Notes under the pieces: generated by a model
The model's input: the letters and a program-made list of their open reading frames with translations, nothing else
What the model was told of the DNA's origin: nothing
Databases searched by the model: none
Shown: positions 51,061 through 59,997 of the stretch, piece after piece
Layout: every line of letters starts with the position of its first letter
Numbering within the stretch: position 1 is the first letter of the stretch
Assembly (NCBI GenBank): GCA_046350055.1
Contig: JAXMBC010000001.1
Location: 1,612,001 to 1,676,000, forward strand
Length of the DNA: 64,000 nucleotides
Direction of reading: 5' to 3'
Source: JAEUIE01 sp046350055
GTDB lineage: Bacteria; Planctomycetota; Planctomycetia; Gemmatales; HRBIN36
Made by a program: the position numbers and the translations under genes

Positions 51061-52488
51061 ATGTCCAGAATCATCTCGGTGCTGGCAGCATTATTCTTGG
51101 CGTTCCCACTGGCTGCCCAGGAGGTCACCAGCGGTATGCTGGTGGGTTCTTGGGAAGGAGCATTGGATGCTGGGGCGATGAAGCTTCGAATCGGCTTCGT
51201 GCTCAAGGAGAATGACAAGAAAGAACTCACCGGAACCATGTTCAGTATCGATCAGGGTAACGTCGCCATCACGCTCGATAAGACAGTTATCAAGGGACGT
51301 GAAGTCAGACTGCAGATGACCAGGCAGGGAATCAGTTATATCGGCACCTTGAATGACGCCGGTGATACGTTAACCGGGCATTGGCTGCAGGGACTTGGCA
51401 AACTGCCGCTGACGTTGAAAAAGGTGCCGGGCTTGACCAAGCTGAATCGCCCTCAGGAACCCAAGCCACCATTCCCCTATCGCAGTGAGGACGTGACTTA
51501 CGAGAATACAGATGCCAAAGTAAAGCTCGCTGGTACGCTAACACTGCCCGCAGGCAATGGCCATTTTCCCGCGGTGCTTCTGATCACAGGTTCCGGTCCG
51601 CAAGATCGGGACGAAGCCATTCTGGGACATAAGCCATTCCTGATTATCGCCGACTATCTCACGCGGCGTGGCATAGCTGTGCTGCGTGTGGATGATCGGG
51701 GTATCGGGAAGTCCACTGGTTCGTTTGCCACCGCGACCACCTTCGACTTTGCCAGCGATGTGCAGGCGGGGGTACGCTATCTGGCCAGCCGCCCAGAGAT
51801 TGACAAACAGCGTATTGGCCTGATCGGTCATAGTGAGGGTGGCATCATCGCGCCGCTGGTGGCCAGCAAGACGTCTGACATTGCATTCATTGTGCTGCTG
51901 GCCGGCACCGGGCTGCCAGGGGATGAGATCATCTACCTGCAGGGCAGACTGATCGCCAAGGCGGGCGGTGCGAAGGAAGCTGACCTAGAAGCAAGTGCCA
52001 CTATTCAGCGAGTGCTTTTCGGTGCCATCAAGGCTGAGAAGCCTGGCCCGGAACTGGTCAAGAAGCTCAAGGAGCTGCTGAAAGCGGAGGTAGCCAAGCT
52101 GACACCCGAGCAGAAGAAGGAGATGGACAAGGCTGGTGGCATCGCCCAGGCTGAGGCTTCGCTGCTCACCTTTACGGTACCCTGGTTCAAGACGTTCATC
52201 ACCCACGACCCGGTGCCGGTGCTGAAGCAGGTGAAATGTCCGGTGCTGGCCCTCAATGGCGAGCTTGATCTACAGGTGCCTTACAAAGAGAATCTCAGTG
52301 CCATCGAAGCTGCGCTCAAAGCTGGCGGGAACAAGGACTACACGATCAAGTCGTTCCCGCAGCTGAATCACCTGTTCCAGACTGCCAGGACCGGGGCACC
52401 CTCGGAGTATGGCACAATCGAGGAGACGTTTAACCCTGCCGTGTTGCAGATCATGGGGGACTGGATTACGGAGCGAGTGAAGAGGTAG
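51061..52488 (+). CDS. Secreted alpha/beta hydrolase (esterase EstD-like)
   Basis: About 475 residues. Signal peptide SRIISVLAALFLAFPLAAQE, then an N-terminal beta domain of about 120 residues (LVGSWEGALDAGAMKLRI). The hydrolase domain has VLLITGSGPQDRDE for the oxyanion region, VLRVDDRGIGKST, the nucleophile serine in IGLIGHSEGGIIAPL, an acidic residue in VLALNGELDLQVP and histidine in FPQLNHLFQ. This order matches bacterial carboxylesterases of the EstD type. I prefer ATG 51061, behind GAGG, to 51049. A perfect inverted repeat sits just upstream. Confidence 0.86.
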   Translation: MSRIISVLAALFLAFPLAAQEVTSGMLVGSWEGALDAGAMKLRIGFVLKENDKKELTGTMFSIDQGNVAITLDKTVIKGREVRLQMTRQGISYIGTLNDAGDTLTGHWLQGLGKLPLTLKKVPGLTKLNRPQEPKPPFPYRSEDVTYENTDAKVKLAGTLTLPAGNGHFPAVLLITGSGPQDRDEAILGHKPFLIIADYLTRRGIAVLRVDDRGIGKSTGSFATATTFDFASDVQAGVRYLASRPEIDKQRIGLIGHSEGGIIAPLVASKTSDIAFIVLLAGTGLPGDEIIYLQGRLIAKAGGAKEADLEASATIQRVLFGAIKAEKPGPELVKKLKELLKAEVAKLTPEQKKEMDKAGGIAQAEASLLTFTVPWFKTFITHDPVPVLKQVKCPVLALNGELDLQVPYKENLSAIEAALKAGGNKDYTIKSFPQLNHLFQTARTGAPSEYGTIEETFNPAVLQIMGDWITERVKR

Positions 52489-52612
52489 GAAAGTAAGTAC
52501 CCATTCTGATTGACTTATCACGAACCTCGAGCACCACATCACATCCTGCAGTGTCATACCTCAGCGCGCTCAGTCCCATATACTAGCGTGGTACTTTTCG
52601 CCGAGGTTCGTG

Positions 52613-55114
52613 ATGAAGTTACCCGTTTCGTGGTTGAAGGAATATGTCGAGCTCACCATCTCCGTGCCGGAACTGGTAGACAAGCTCACGCTCGCCGGGC
52701 TGGAAGTGATCCATGTCAAACTGGTGGGTGTGCCGGTGCCGGACGGGCTGCGGTGCAAAATTGAAGACCCCGGTCCCGTCTGGGCGAAGGACAAGATCGT
52801 CACAGCCAAGGTGCTCGAGATCACCAAAGTTCCCGAAACCGACAAACTCAAGTTCGTGAAGCTGGACCTGGGCAAGGGTGGTGAACCGAAGACGGTAATC
52901 ACTGGTGCGGGGAATATTGCTCCGGGCGAAAAGGGGCAGGTCGTGGTGCTGGCCTATGCCGGGGCGGTGCTTATCGACGGCTACTCTGAGAAGAAGGAAC
53001 TGAAAGAACTCAAGCCCAAGCCCATCCGAGGCTTCCCCAGTGATTCCATGGTCTGTTCCGTCCGTGAACTGGGCATCTCGGATGATCACGAAGGCATCGT
53101 GTTGCTGCCTCCGGAAACGCCAGTAGGTGTGCCGCTAGTGGATCTGCTGGGTGACATTGTTCTGGAAATCGACGTGCTGCCTAACATGGCTCGTTGCAAT
53201 TCCATCGTTGGACTGGCCCGGGAAATTGCTGCCCTCACCGGGCAGCGGCTCAAAGCTCCCTCTGCTGCAGTTTCGCAACAGGGACCGAGCATTGAAGGCA
53301 AAGTGACGGTAGCGATCGAGAATGCGGAGCTGGCTCGTCGTTACACAGCCATGCTGATTGAAGGCATGACGGTGCAGCCTTCGCCGCACTGGATGCAGCG
53401 CCGGCTGGCGCTGTGCGGCATGCGGCCCATTAACAATCTGGTCGACATCACCAACTACATGATGCTGGAGTTGGGCCAGCCGCTGCATGCTTTTGACTAT
53501 GACAAGCTTGTAGCTCGTTCTGGTGGAAAAGCTCCAGCGATTACCGTGCGGCTGGCCAAGGCTGGCGAGAAGCTGACGACTCTGGATAATGTGGAACGCA
53601 AGCTGGAACCGCATCACCTGGTGATTGCAGATGCCAGGGGTGTCGTGGCGCTCGCAGGAGTGATGGGTGGGCTGGAAACCGAAGTAACTCAGGCCACGAC
53701 TCGGGTATTACTGGAATCAGCGCATTTCCATGCACCCGTGGTACGTAAGACGGCCCGCGAGCTGAACCTCTTCAGCGAAGCGAGCATGCGTTTCAGCAAA
53801 GGTCTCCACCCGGAGTTGGCTCTCATCACCGCAGAACGTACTGCCGAGTATCTCAGGCAACTGGGTGGTGGTATCGTGTGCCAGGGAGTGATTGACTGCT
53901 ACCCTGCACCGCTGACAGCGGCACCCATCACCATGCCACTCTCGCAGGTAGAACGTTTGCTGGGCATGACGATTCCGGTGGGAGATATGTTGCGCATTCT
54001 GCGTGCCCTGGAATACCGTGTCGATGGCCCGAATGAAGCAGGGCAGCTCTCCATCATTCCGCCGTCGCATCGGGTTGATATTCAGCACGGTGCTGCCGAT
54101 GTGGTGGAGGACATTGCCCGTGTGTATGGGTACGACAAGCTGCCAACGTCCACGCTGGCCGATGCACTACCGGTGCAGTTCGACAACAAGGACCTGATGG
54201 GCGAAGAACGGGTGCGCGACATCCTGGCAGGTCTAGGTCTTCAGGAAGTGATGACTTACGCTCTCACTTCGGCAGAGAAGGAAACACCCCTGGGTATTGC
54301 CGGGGAAGCGGTCACCCTGGCCAACCCGATACACAGCGAGCGAGGTATCCTTCGGCGTAGTCTGCTGGCCAGCGTGCTGGAGGTTGCTGCCAGCAATCTG
54401 AAGCATCGCAACACAGTACGTTTGTTTGAAGTGGGGCAGACCTATACACCCGAAGCGGGTCAAACCCTTCCGCGTGAAACCCGCCGCCTGGTCGTGGTTC
54501 TCACCGGGCAGCGTCAGACCGAACACTGGGATACCGCAGCTACCGGCGGTACGATGGACTTCTTCGATTTGAAGGGGATCGTCGAGACACTTTTCGCACG
54601 GCTGCATCTGGGCAAAGTGACGCTGGAGCCGGTACAGACTACAGAATTGCATCCCGGGCAGGCTGCTGAGGTGAAAGCTGGGAAAACCCTGCTTGGAAAG
54701 ATCGGGCAGCTCCATCCCACGCTGCTGCCTCAGTATCAGCTTGGCAAACGTGCGGTTTTCGTGGCGGATCTGGACCTGGACGCAATTCTGTCGGTGACCC
54801 CTGCCTTGCACCGTATTGAGAGTATCATCACGTTCCCGCCGGTGTTAGAGGACATCGCCCTGGTGGTGGATGAAACACTGCCTGCGGCCAAGCTGGAGGC
54901 TGAGATTCGGGCAGGTGGAGGCGAATTGCTGAAGCATGTCCGCCTTTTTGATGTCTATCGCGGAACTAATTTGCCAGCAGGGAAGAAAAGTTTGGCCTAT
55001 GCTCTTACATATCAGGCGGATGATCGCAGTTTGACCGACAAGGAGATCGTCAAAGTCAGGCAGAAGATCGTCGGCCGGGTAGAAAAGCTGCTGGGAGCTA
55101 CACTCAGGGCGTGA
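52613..55114 (+). CDS. pheT: Phenylalanine--tRNA ligase beta subunit
   Basis: 833 residues from ATG 52613 (GTG at 52610 is possible). The N-terminal KLPVSWLKEYVEL is typical, followed by the EMAP/tRNA-binding-like domain (VTAKVLEITKVPETDKLKF, VVVLAYAGAVL), the B3/B4 editing domain, B5 (PITMPLSQVERLLGM), the catalytic-like core (EDIARVYGYDKLPTS, GLGLQEVMTYALTS-type stretch) and the C-terminal FDX-ACB domain (RIESIITFPPVLEDIALVVDE). It pairs with PheS to charge tRNA-Phe. pheS is not adjacent here, although the two genes are often together. Confidence 0.96.
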   Translation: MKLPVSWLKEYVELTISVPELVDKLTLAGLEVIHVKLVGVPVPDGLRCKIEDPGPVWAKDKIVTAKVLEITKVPETDKLKFVKLDLGKGGEPKTVITGAGNIAPGEKGQVVVLAYAGAVLIDGYSEKKELKELKPKPIRGFPSDSMVCSVRELGISDDHEGIVLLPPETPVGVPLVDLLGDIVLEIDVLPNMARCNSIVGLAREIAALTGQRLKAPSAAVSQQGPSIEGKVTVAIENAELARRYTAMLIEGMTVQPSPHWMQRRLALCGMRPINNLVDITNYMMLELGQPLHAFDYDKLVARSGGKAPAITVRLAKAGEKLTTLDNVERKLEPHHLVIADARGVVALAGVMGGLETEVTQATTRVLLESAHFHAPVVRKTARELNLFSEASMRFSKGLHPELALITAERTAEYLRQLGGGIVCQGVIDCYPAPLTAAPITMPLSQVERLLGMTIPVGDMLRILRALEYRVDGPNEAGQLSIIPPSHRVDIQHGAADVVEDIARVYGYDKLPTSTLADALPVQFDNKDLMGEERVRDILAGLGLQEVMTYALTSAEKETPLGIAGEAVTLANPIHSERGILRRSLLASVLEVAASNLKHRNTVRLFEVGQTYTPEAGQTLPRETRRLVVVLTGQRQTEHWDTAATGGTMDFFDLKGIVETLFARLHLGKVTLEPVQTTELHPGQAAEVKAGKTLLGKIGQLHPTLLPQYQLGKRAVFVADLDLDAILSVTPALHRIESIITFPPVLEDIALVVDETLPAAKLEAEIRAGGGELLKHVRLFDVYRGTNLPAGKKSLAYALTYQADDRSLTDKEIVKVRQKIVGRVEKLLGATLRA

Positions 55115-55178
55115 TAAGTCAAAAGCTAGAGCTTGAAGACTGACTCCTGTTTTTGGCACTTGGCTTCCAACCTCTGTC

Positions 55179-55206
55179 TACTAGCTCCTAACTACTAGCT
55201 ACTATT
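55179..55206. repeat. Heptanucleotide tandem repeat upstream of the PPOX-like gene
   Basis: Four seven-base units: TACTAGC, TCCTAAC, TACTAGC, TACTATT. The tract ends three bases before the ATG at 55210. It has the same period and position as the tracts before mutL and the ABC ATPase gene. Confidence 0.7.
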
Positions 55207-55209
55207 CTC

Positions 55210-56628
55210 ATGCCCCCCTCTCCACGCATTGTGATTGTCGGTGCCGGGTTCTCCGGCCTGTCGACGGCGTGGGAGTTGCAATCGCGGCTTCCCGAAGCAC
55301 AGATCACGCTGCTGGAGGTGGCTCCGGAGCCTGGCGGAACCTTGCAGGGGTATCGCCGGGATGGTTACCTGGTGGAATATGGCCCCATCAGTTTCCCTGG
55401 ACATCGTCTGGGGCTGATGAAGCTCTGCCACAAGCTGGAACTGACCAAAGACCTGCTGGCTCCCAGTTCCGCCATGAGCCGCAAGTATATTCTGCATGAA
55501 GGGCAACTCCAGGCAGTACCCCAGAAACTGGGTGCAGCGCTCACTTCACCATTGCTGGGCTTCGGCAGCGCCTTCAAACTGGCGACAGAACGGTTCCGAT
55601 CCAATAGTGGTGGCAAGAGCAAGGCTGATGAGACTGTAGCCCAGTTCGCCGAGCGTCGCGTGGGTCCGGAACTCGGCAGTATTGTGGCCGATACTCTCGC
55701 AACTGAGTACTTCTGCGGTGAAGGCAAAGCGATCAGCGTCCGGGCGGGGTTTCCGCAACTGGCCCGGGCGGAACGCGAGTATGGCAGCGTGCTCGCTGGC
55801 TGGCCCCGACTCAAGGAAGCAGAACGTCTGGCTGCAGCCAAGGCGGGCATTACCCTTACCAGCGATGTCACGCAGCATTACAGCTTTGCCGATGGGCTGA
55901 AGACGCTGGCACAGCGATTAGTAGACAAGCTGCAGGCGAAGATTGAGCTGGGAATTGGCGCCCAGACGCTGCGACCTGCTGCAGATGGCATGGGTTGCCG
56001 CTGGCTGGTACATACCAGCGATGGGCAGGTGAGACAGGCGGATCATGTTATCCTGACGTGTGCACTCTGGAAGCAGGCGGCGCTCCTGGCTGACACGGAT
56101 ACAGCTCTTGCCGATGCGATGCTGGCGATTCCACATGCCGGTATCATCACCATGGCCCTGGGCTATCCTCGTTCCCTGGTGCCTGACGTGGTGGAATCGC
56201 AGCAGATCGTGCTGCCTCAGCGATACAAGCGGGAGTTGTTGCGGATTGAGTTTCCCTCATCGTTATTCCCCCATCGTGCCCCGGACAATCATGTGCTGTT
56301 GCAGATCACCATGGGTGGGTTCCATCGCCCCGAACTGATGGCCTGGGATGAGGACGCCTTGATAGTGACAGTACGCCGCGAACTACGGGCACTCTTGCGA
56401 ATCGTGAAGCCACCCAAATTCTGTCACATCAGACGTATGCCCAGGGCTATGCCACAGTACACACTGGGGCACCAGAACCGTATTCAACAAGTAGAGAATC
56501 TGGCTCGTGCCCATCCCGGCTTGCATGTGGGTGGCAATGCCTTGCATGGAATTTCGCTGCATGATCTTGCTGCTCTGGCGGAACGCACCGCCCGCACCAT
56601 TCGCGATGAAGTGAAGACAGGCCCATGA
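55210..56628 (+). CDS. Protoporphyrinogen oxidase-like FAD enzyme
   Basis: 472 residues. FAD-binding RIVIVGAGFSGLSTAWEL and LLEVAPEPGGTLQGYRRDGYLVEYGP, which match HemY/PPOX. The rest follows the family's order: AERRVGPELGSIVADTLATEYFCGEG, then GFPQLARAEREYGSVL, FADGLKTLAQRL, and ending with VGGNALHGISLHDLAALAERTARTI. The likely reaction is protoporphyrinogen IX (or coproporphyrinogen III) oxidation in heme synthesis. hemY would be the symbol if confirmed. No other heme gene is nearby. It overlaps the deacetylase gene by four bases. Seven-base repeats fill the leader. Confidence 0.86.
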   Translation: MPPSPRIVIVGAGFSGLSTAWELQSRLPEAQITLLEVAPEPGGTLQGYRRDGYLVEYGPISFPGHRLGLMKLCHKLELTKDLLAPSSAMSRKYILHEGQLQAVPQKLGAALTSPLLGFGSAFKLATERFRSNSGGKSKADETVAQFAERRVGPELGSIVADTLATEYFCGEGKAISVRAGFPQLARAEREYGSVLAGWPRLKEAERLAAAKAGITLTSDVTQHYSFADGLKTLAQRLVDKLQAKIELGIGAQTLRPAADGMGCRWLVHTSDGQVRQADHVILTCALWKQAALLADTDTALADAMLAIPHAGIITMALGYPRSLVPDVVESQQIVLPQRYKRELLRIEFPSSLFPHRAPDNHVLLQITMGGFHRPELMAWDEDALIVTVRRELRALLRIVKPPKFCHIRRMPRAMPQYTLGHQNRIQQVENLARAHPGLHVGGNALHGISLHDLAALAERTARTIRDEVKTGP

Positions 56629-57515
56629 AAGCCTACTACTGTGATCACTTCGTTCTGCCTTTACCCGAAGGTCACCGGTTCCCCATGCTGAAGTATCGTC
56701 TGCTGCGGGAAAAGCTGCTCGCAGAAAACGTACCCGTGGAACTGGCCGAGCCACAGGCGGTTTCCGATCAGCAGTTGCAACAGGCTCATGAACCACGTTA
56801 TGTACAGCGAGTTTTGCATGGCCGTATGACAGAGGCAGAGATACGCCGACTTGGCTTCCCCTGGTCGCTTGCACTGGTGGAACGAAGCAGGCGGTCATCG
56901 GGAGGCACCCTTGCTGCCTGTCGTGCAGCGCTGCAAGATGGCTTTGCAGCCAACCTGGCGGGAGGCACCCACCATGCCGGGTACGACTTCGCGGAAGGCT
57001 TCTGCCTGTTCAACGATGCTGCGGTGGCGACTCGGGCCTTGCAGGCAGAGGGGGTGGTGCAGCGTGTGCTCATCATCGATGCTGATGTGCATCAGGGTAA
57101 TGGCACCGCCCATATTTTCCAGCATGACAGCAGCGTTTTCACCTTCTCCATTCACGGTGAACACAATTTCCCGCTGAGAAAGATACCGGGACGGCTCGAT
57201 GTGGGGCTGGCTGATGGTACAGGTGATGTGGAGTATCTTGCTGCGCTGCAACGAGGATTAACCCAGGCGATCCCTGACGCAAAGGCGGACCTGGCGATCT
57301 ATCTGGCTGGGGCCGATCCCTACGAAGGTGACCGGCTGGGACGATTGCGTCTGACGAAGTCCGGGCTGCTGGCCCGTGACCGTATGGTGTTCGACCACTG
57401 CCAGGCCGCACGGCTGCCCGTGGCCATCGCTATGGCTGGTGGCTATGCTCCCGACGTTCAAGACATTGTGGAGATACAGTACAACACGATCCGCGAGGCG
57501 GCGGGGAGGGTCTAG
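56625..57515 (+). CDS. Histone deacetylase-family (AcuC-like) protein
   Basis: 296 residues. A zinc deacetylase fold: GGTHHAGYDFAEGFCLFNDAAVATRAL has the tandem histidines; VLIIDADVHQGNG gives Asp and His zinc ligands; YLAGADPYEGDRLGRL supplies the other Asp. The SIHGEHNFPLRKIPGRLDVGL stretch is typical. The proteins act on acetyl-lysine or acetylated small amines; the substrate here is unknown. The start overlaps the stop of the PPOX-like gene (ATGA), so the two are translationally coupled. Confidence 0.9.
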   Translation: MKAYYCDHFVLPLPEGHRFPMLKYRLLREKLLAENVPVELAEPQAVSDQQLQQAHEPRYVQRVLHGRMTEAEIRRLGFPWSLALVERSRRSSGGTLAACRAALQDGFAANLAGGTHHAGYDFAEGFCLFNDAAVATRALQAEGVVQRVLIIDADVHQGNGTAHIFQHDSSVFTFSIHGEHNFPLRKIPGRLDVGLADGTGDVEYLAALQRGLTQAIPDAKADLAIYLAGADPYEGDRLGRLRLTKSGLLARDRMVFDHCQAARLPVAIAMAGGYAPDVQDIVEIQYNTIREAAGRV

Positions 57516-57548
57516 TTCTTTCCATTAAACAAGGGGAGGAACCAGACG

Positions 57549-58478
57549 CTAACTTGTCCGGTGTCCTGAAATCTTCATGTAGATGTCTTCGAGATTGTCG
57601 TTTCGTACCGCCAGGGAGATGAGCGGAACCCCTTCGCGGACAATGGCCTGGTGTAAGGCGGGCAGGTCTTCTCGCTCGCCGTGCCAGCGGCCGATGATAC
57701 GTTCCTGGTTGATATCCACATTCTGCACAGCGGGATGCGACTTGAGCAGGTTGAGCAGCGTTTCCGGTGGGCCGAGGACTTCAATCTCAAGCCGCAGCGC
57801 AGGTTGCAGTTGTTTGAGAATGTCCACAACCCGACCGCTGGCGAGCAGTTCACCTCGTTCGATGATGGCGACTGAAGTGCAGAAGTCGGCCATTTCCGTG
57901 AGGATGTGACTGCTGATCAGGATCGTGCGACCCAGTGCGATAAGTTGCTTGAGCATCTCACGAAACTCGATGCGGCCGGCGGGGTCCATGCCGCTGGCCG
58001 GTTCATCGAGCAAGAGGACTTCGGGCTGGTGGATGAGGGTCTTGGCCAGACAAAGTCGCTGACGCATGCCACGGGAGAGGCCTTTGATCTCTGCATCCTT
58101 CCGTTCACGCAGGCTCACCAGTTCGAGCACTTCGTCGATGAGCTTGTCCCGCTGGGTCATGGAGTCGATCCCATAGCAGCGAGCGAAGTGGTCGAGATAT
58201 TCCTTCACCAGCATGTCTTCGTAGACAGCAAAGACATCGGAGAGGTAGCCCAGGTACTTGTGAACCTTGAGAGGTTCTTTAAGGATGTCGATCCCTTTGA
58301 TGGTGACGGAGCCATAGGTAGGTTCGAGCAGGGTGGCAAGGATGCGGAGAAGGGTGGTTTTGCCTGCACCATTGGGGCCAATGAGGCCGAAGCATTCTCC
58401 CTTGGGAACCTCCAGCGAGAGGTTATCGAGGGCAATCAGGTTGTCGTATTCCTTGCGTAAATGGCGGATAGAGATCAT
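57549..58478 (-). CDS. ABC transporter ATP-binding protein
   Basis: 309 residues. Walker A GPNGAGKTTLL, Q-loop region GYLSDVFAVYEDMLVKEYL, signature LSRGMRQRLCLA, Walker B VLLLDEPASGMDP, and the switch histidine in ILISSHILTEM. The C-terminal extension of about 90 residues is usual in ABC-2 (drug, lipid or polysaccharide) exporters. No permease gene adjoins it, so the partner is unlinked. Heptamer repeats (58483-58517) lie immediately before the ATG at 58478 on the minus strand. Confidence 0.93.
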   Translation of the reverse strand: MISIRHLRKEYDNLIALDNLSLEVPKGECFGLIGPNGAGKTTLLRILATLLEPTYGSVTIKGIDILKEPLKVHKYLGYLSDVFAVYEDMLVKEYLDHFARCYGIDSMTQRDKLIDEVLELVSLRERKDAEIKGLSRGMRQRLCLAKTLIHQPEVLLLDEPASGMDPAGRIEFREMLKQLIALGRTILISSHILTEMADFCTSVAIIERGELLASGRVVDILKQLQPALRLEIEVLGPPETLLNLLKSHPAVQNVDINQERIIGRWHGEREDLPALHQAIVREGVPLISLAVRNDNLEDIYMKISGHRTS

Positions 58479-58482
58479 GTTT

Positions 58483-58517
58483 CCAGGAGCCAGAAGTCAG
58501 GAGCCAGAATCCGAGAA
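58483..58517. repeat. Heptanucleotide tandem repeat upstream of the ABC ATPase gene
   Basis: Five seven-base units on the plus strand: CCAGGAG, CCAGAAG, TCAGGAG, CCAGAAT, CCGAGAA. The tract begins four bases before the start codon (minus strand). Confidence 0.75.
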
Positions 58518-58633
58518 TCATTCATGGTACCATCTTCGCGACATCGTTGCATGTCATTATTCTAACTCAGGATAAGATTCACTCTTCTCCCGGCTTCTGG
58601 CTCGTGTCGTCTTGATTCTGAAATGGAATTCCC

Positions 58634-59422
58634 ATGCCACGTCCTCTCGCCATAGTGACTGGAGCATCAGCAGGTCTCGGGGTTGATTTTGCGAAACTGT
58701 GTGCAGCGGACGGCCACGATGTGGTGCTGGTGGCCCGACGGCTCGATCGCCTGCAGGCCCTGGCTAGCGAGCTGGAACAACAGCATGGCATCACAGCACA
58801 TCCGGTAGCCGTCGATTTGAATCAACCACATGCAGCCCGGCAGGTGTGGGATTACATTGTGGAGAAACAGTTGCAGCCTGCAGTGCTCATCAATAACGCC
58901 GGCTTCGGTGGGGCGGGCAAATTTCATGAACAGGATCTGCAGACGCAACTGGACATGCTGCAGGTGAACGTGAGGGCCCTGATGGAACTCACGGGACTGG
59001 TGCTGCCTGGGATGCTGGAGCGGAAGTCGGGACGGATCATGAATGTTGCTTCCACCGCAGCGTATCAGCCCGGGCCGCTGATGGCTGTCTATTATGCCAC
59101 CAAGGCGTTTGTGCTTTCGTTTTCCGAAGCACTGCACCATGAGAACCGGGGCACGGGAGTGACGGTGACCTGCGTCTGCCCCGGGGCGACGCGCACGGAG
59201 TTTCAGCAGGCGGCGCAGATGAATGAATCCCGCCTGTTCAACACCATGTGGGTCATGGACTCTGCGACGGTGGCCCGGCAGGGGTACATCGCCATGAAGC
59301 AAGGCAGGCGCACCATCGTCAACGGCAGGATGAACAACTTCCTGGCGTTCATGAACCGCCTCAGCCCCAACTGGCTGCGACTGATTATTGCCCAGCGGAT
59401 GCAGGAGCGGAAGATACAATAG
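58634..59422 (+). CDS. Short-chain dehydrogenase/reductase (classical SDR)
   Basis: 262 residues. NAD(P)-binding IVTGASAGLGVDFAKLC, then VLVARRLDRLQALA (basic, suggesting NADP), LINNAGFGG, the catalytic serine in MNVASTAAYQPGP, and Tyr-Lys in YYATKAFVLSFSEALHHE. The C-terminal part ends with a hydrophobic membrane-facing stretch like the DltE/YqjQ-type subgroup. The substrate is unknown. It is divergent from the ABC ATPase, with a 29-base gap before the DUF433 gene. Confidence 0.9.
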   Translation: MPRPLAIVTGASAGLGVDFAKLCAADGHDVVLVARRLDRLQALASELEQQHGITAHPVAVDLNQPHAARQVWDYIVEKQLQPAVLINNAGFGGAGKFHEQDLQTQLDMLQVNVRALMELTGLVLPGMLERKSGRIMNVASTAAYQPGPLMAVYYATKAFVLSFSEALHHENRGTGVTVTCVCPGATRTEFQQAAQMNESRLFNTMWVMDSATVARQGYIAMKQGRRTIVNGRMNNFLAFMNRLSPNWLRLIIAQRMQERKIQ

Positions 59423-59450
59423 ATGATTGGATAGGTAACGAGGTCAAGCA

Positions 59451-59921
59451 ATGTTACACCCACGGATTACTCATGACCCTGCGGTGATGAATGGTAAGCC
59501 ATGTATCCGTGGACTTCGAGTAACTGTGAGCACTATTCAAGCACTGCTAACCTCTGGTGAAACGCGAGAACGCATTCTGCAAGCATATCCGTACCTTGAG
59601 GAAGCTGATCTCGACGCGGTACTTGCGTATGCAGGTGAAATGAAGATTGATTACACCTTCTTGCTGATCTCCTTCAGCATTGTGTATCCGGTGCTTCTTC
59701 TTGCTTGGCTGTTTCTAACATTCCCTCCGCCTCATTGGCTCTTGGAATACTCGGTCTTCATTATTCTGGTTTTACCTGTATTCACTTGGCTTGGGTTATA
59801 CATTGCGAAGCTAAATCATGTTCGCATTACCTGGCCCAGCGTAATAATTGTTCCACTCTGGATCAGTCTCGTGAACTGGCTATTCTGCCTCATGCTTGAG
59901 GCGGCTGTGGCAAGCTGCTGA
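59451..59921 (+). CDS. DUF433 domain fused to a membrane segment
   Basis: 156 residues. Residues about 1-60 are a clear DUF433: HPRITHDPAVMNGKPCIRGLRV, then TVSTIQALLTSGETRERIL, YPYLEEADLDAVLAYA, which is the helix-turn-helix antitoxin-like module. Instead of ending near residue 65, the frame runs into about three or four hydrophobic helices (FLLISFSIVYPVLLLAWLFL; LEYSVFIILVLPVFTWLGLYIA; VIIVPLWISLVNWLFCLML). Usual DUF433 proteins are soluble and followed by a DUF5615-type toxin; none is here. Either a real membrane-bound DUF433 or a recent frame fusion. Confidence 0.7.
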   Translation: MLHPRITHDPAVMNGKPCIRGLRVTVSTIQALLTSGETRERILQAYPYLEEADLDAVLAYAGEMKIDYTFLLISFSIVYPVLLLAWLFLTFPPPHWLLEYSVFIILVLPVFTWLGLYIAKLNHVRITWPSVIIVPLWISLVNWLFCLMLEAAVASC

Positions 59922-59997
59922 CCAGACGGCATTCTCCTGGTGTTCACTTGTCTGCCCTGCTCGCAATGGCATACCCTCATCCTGAGGGAGTCTTTGC

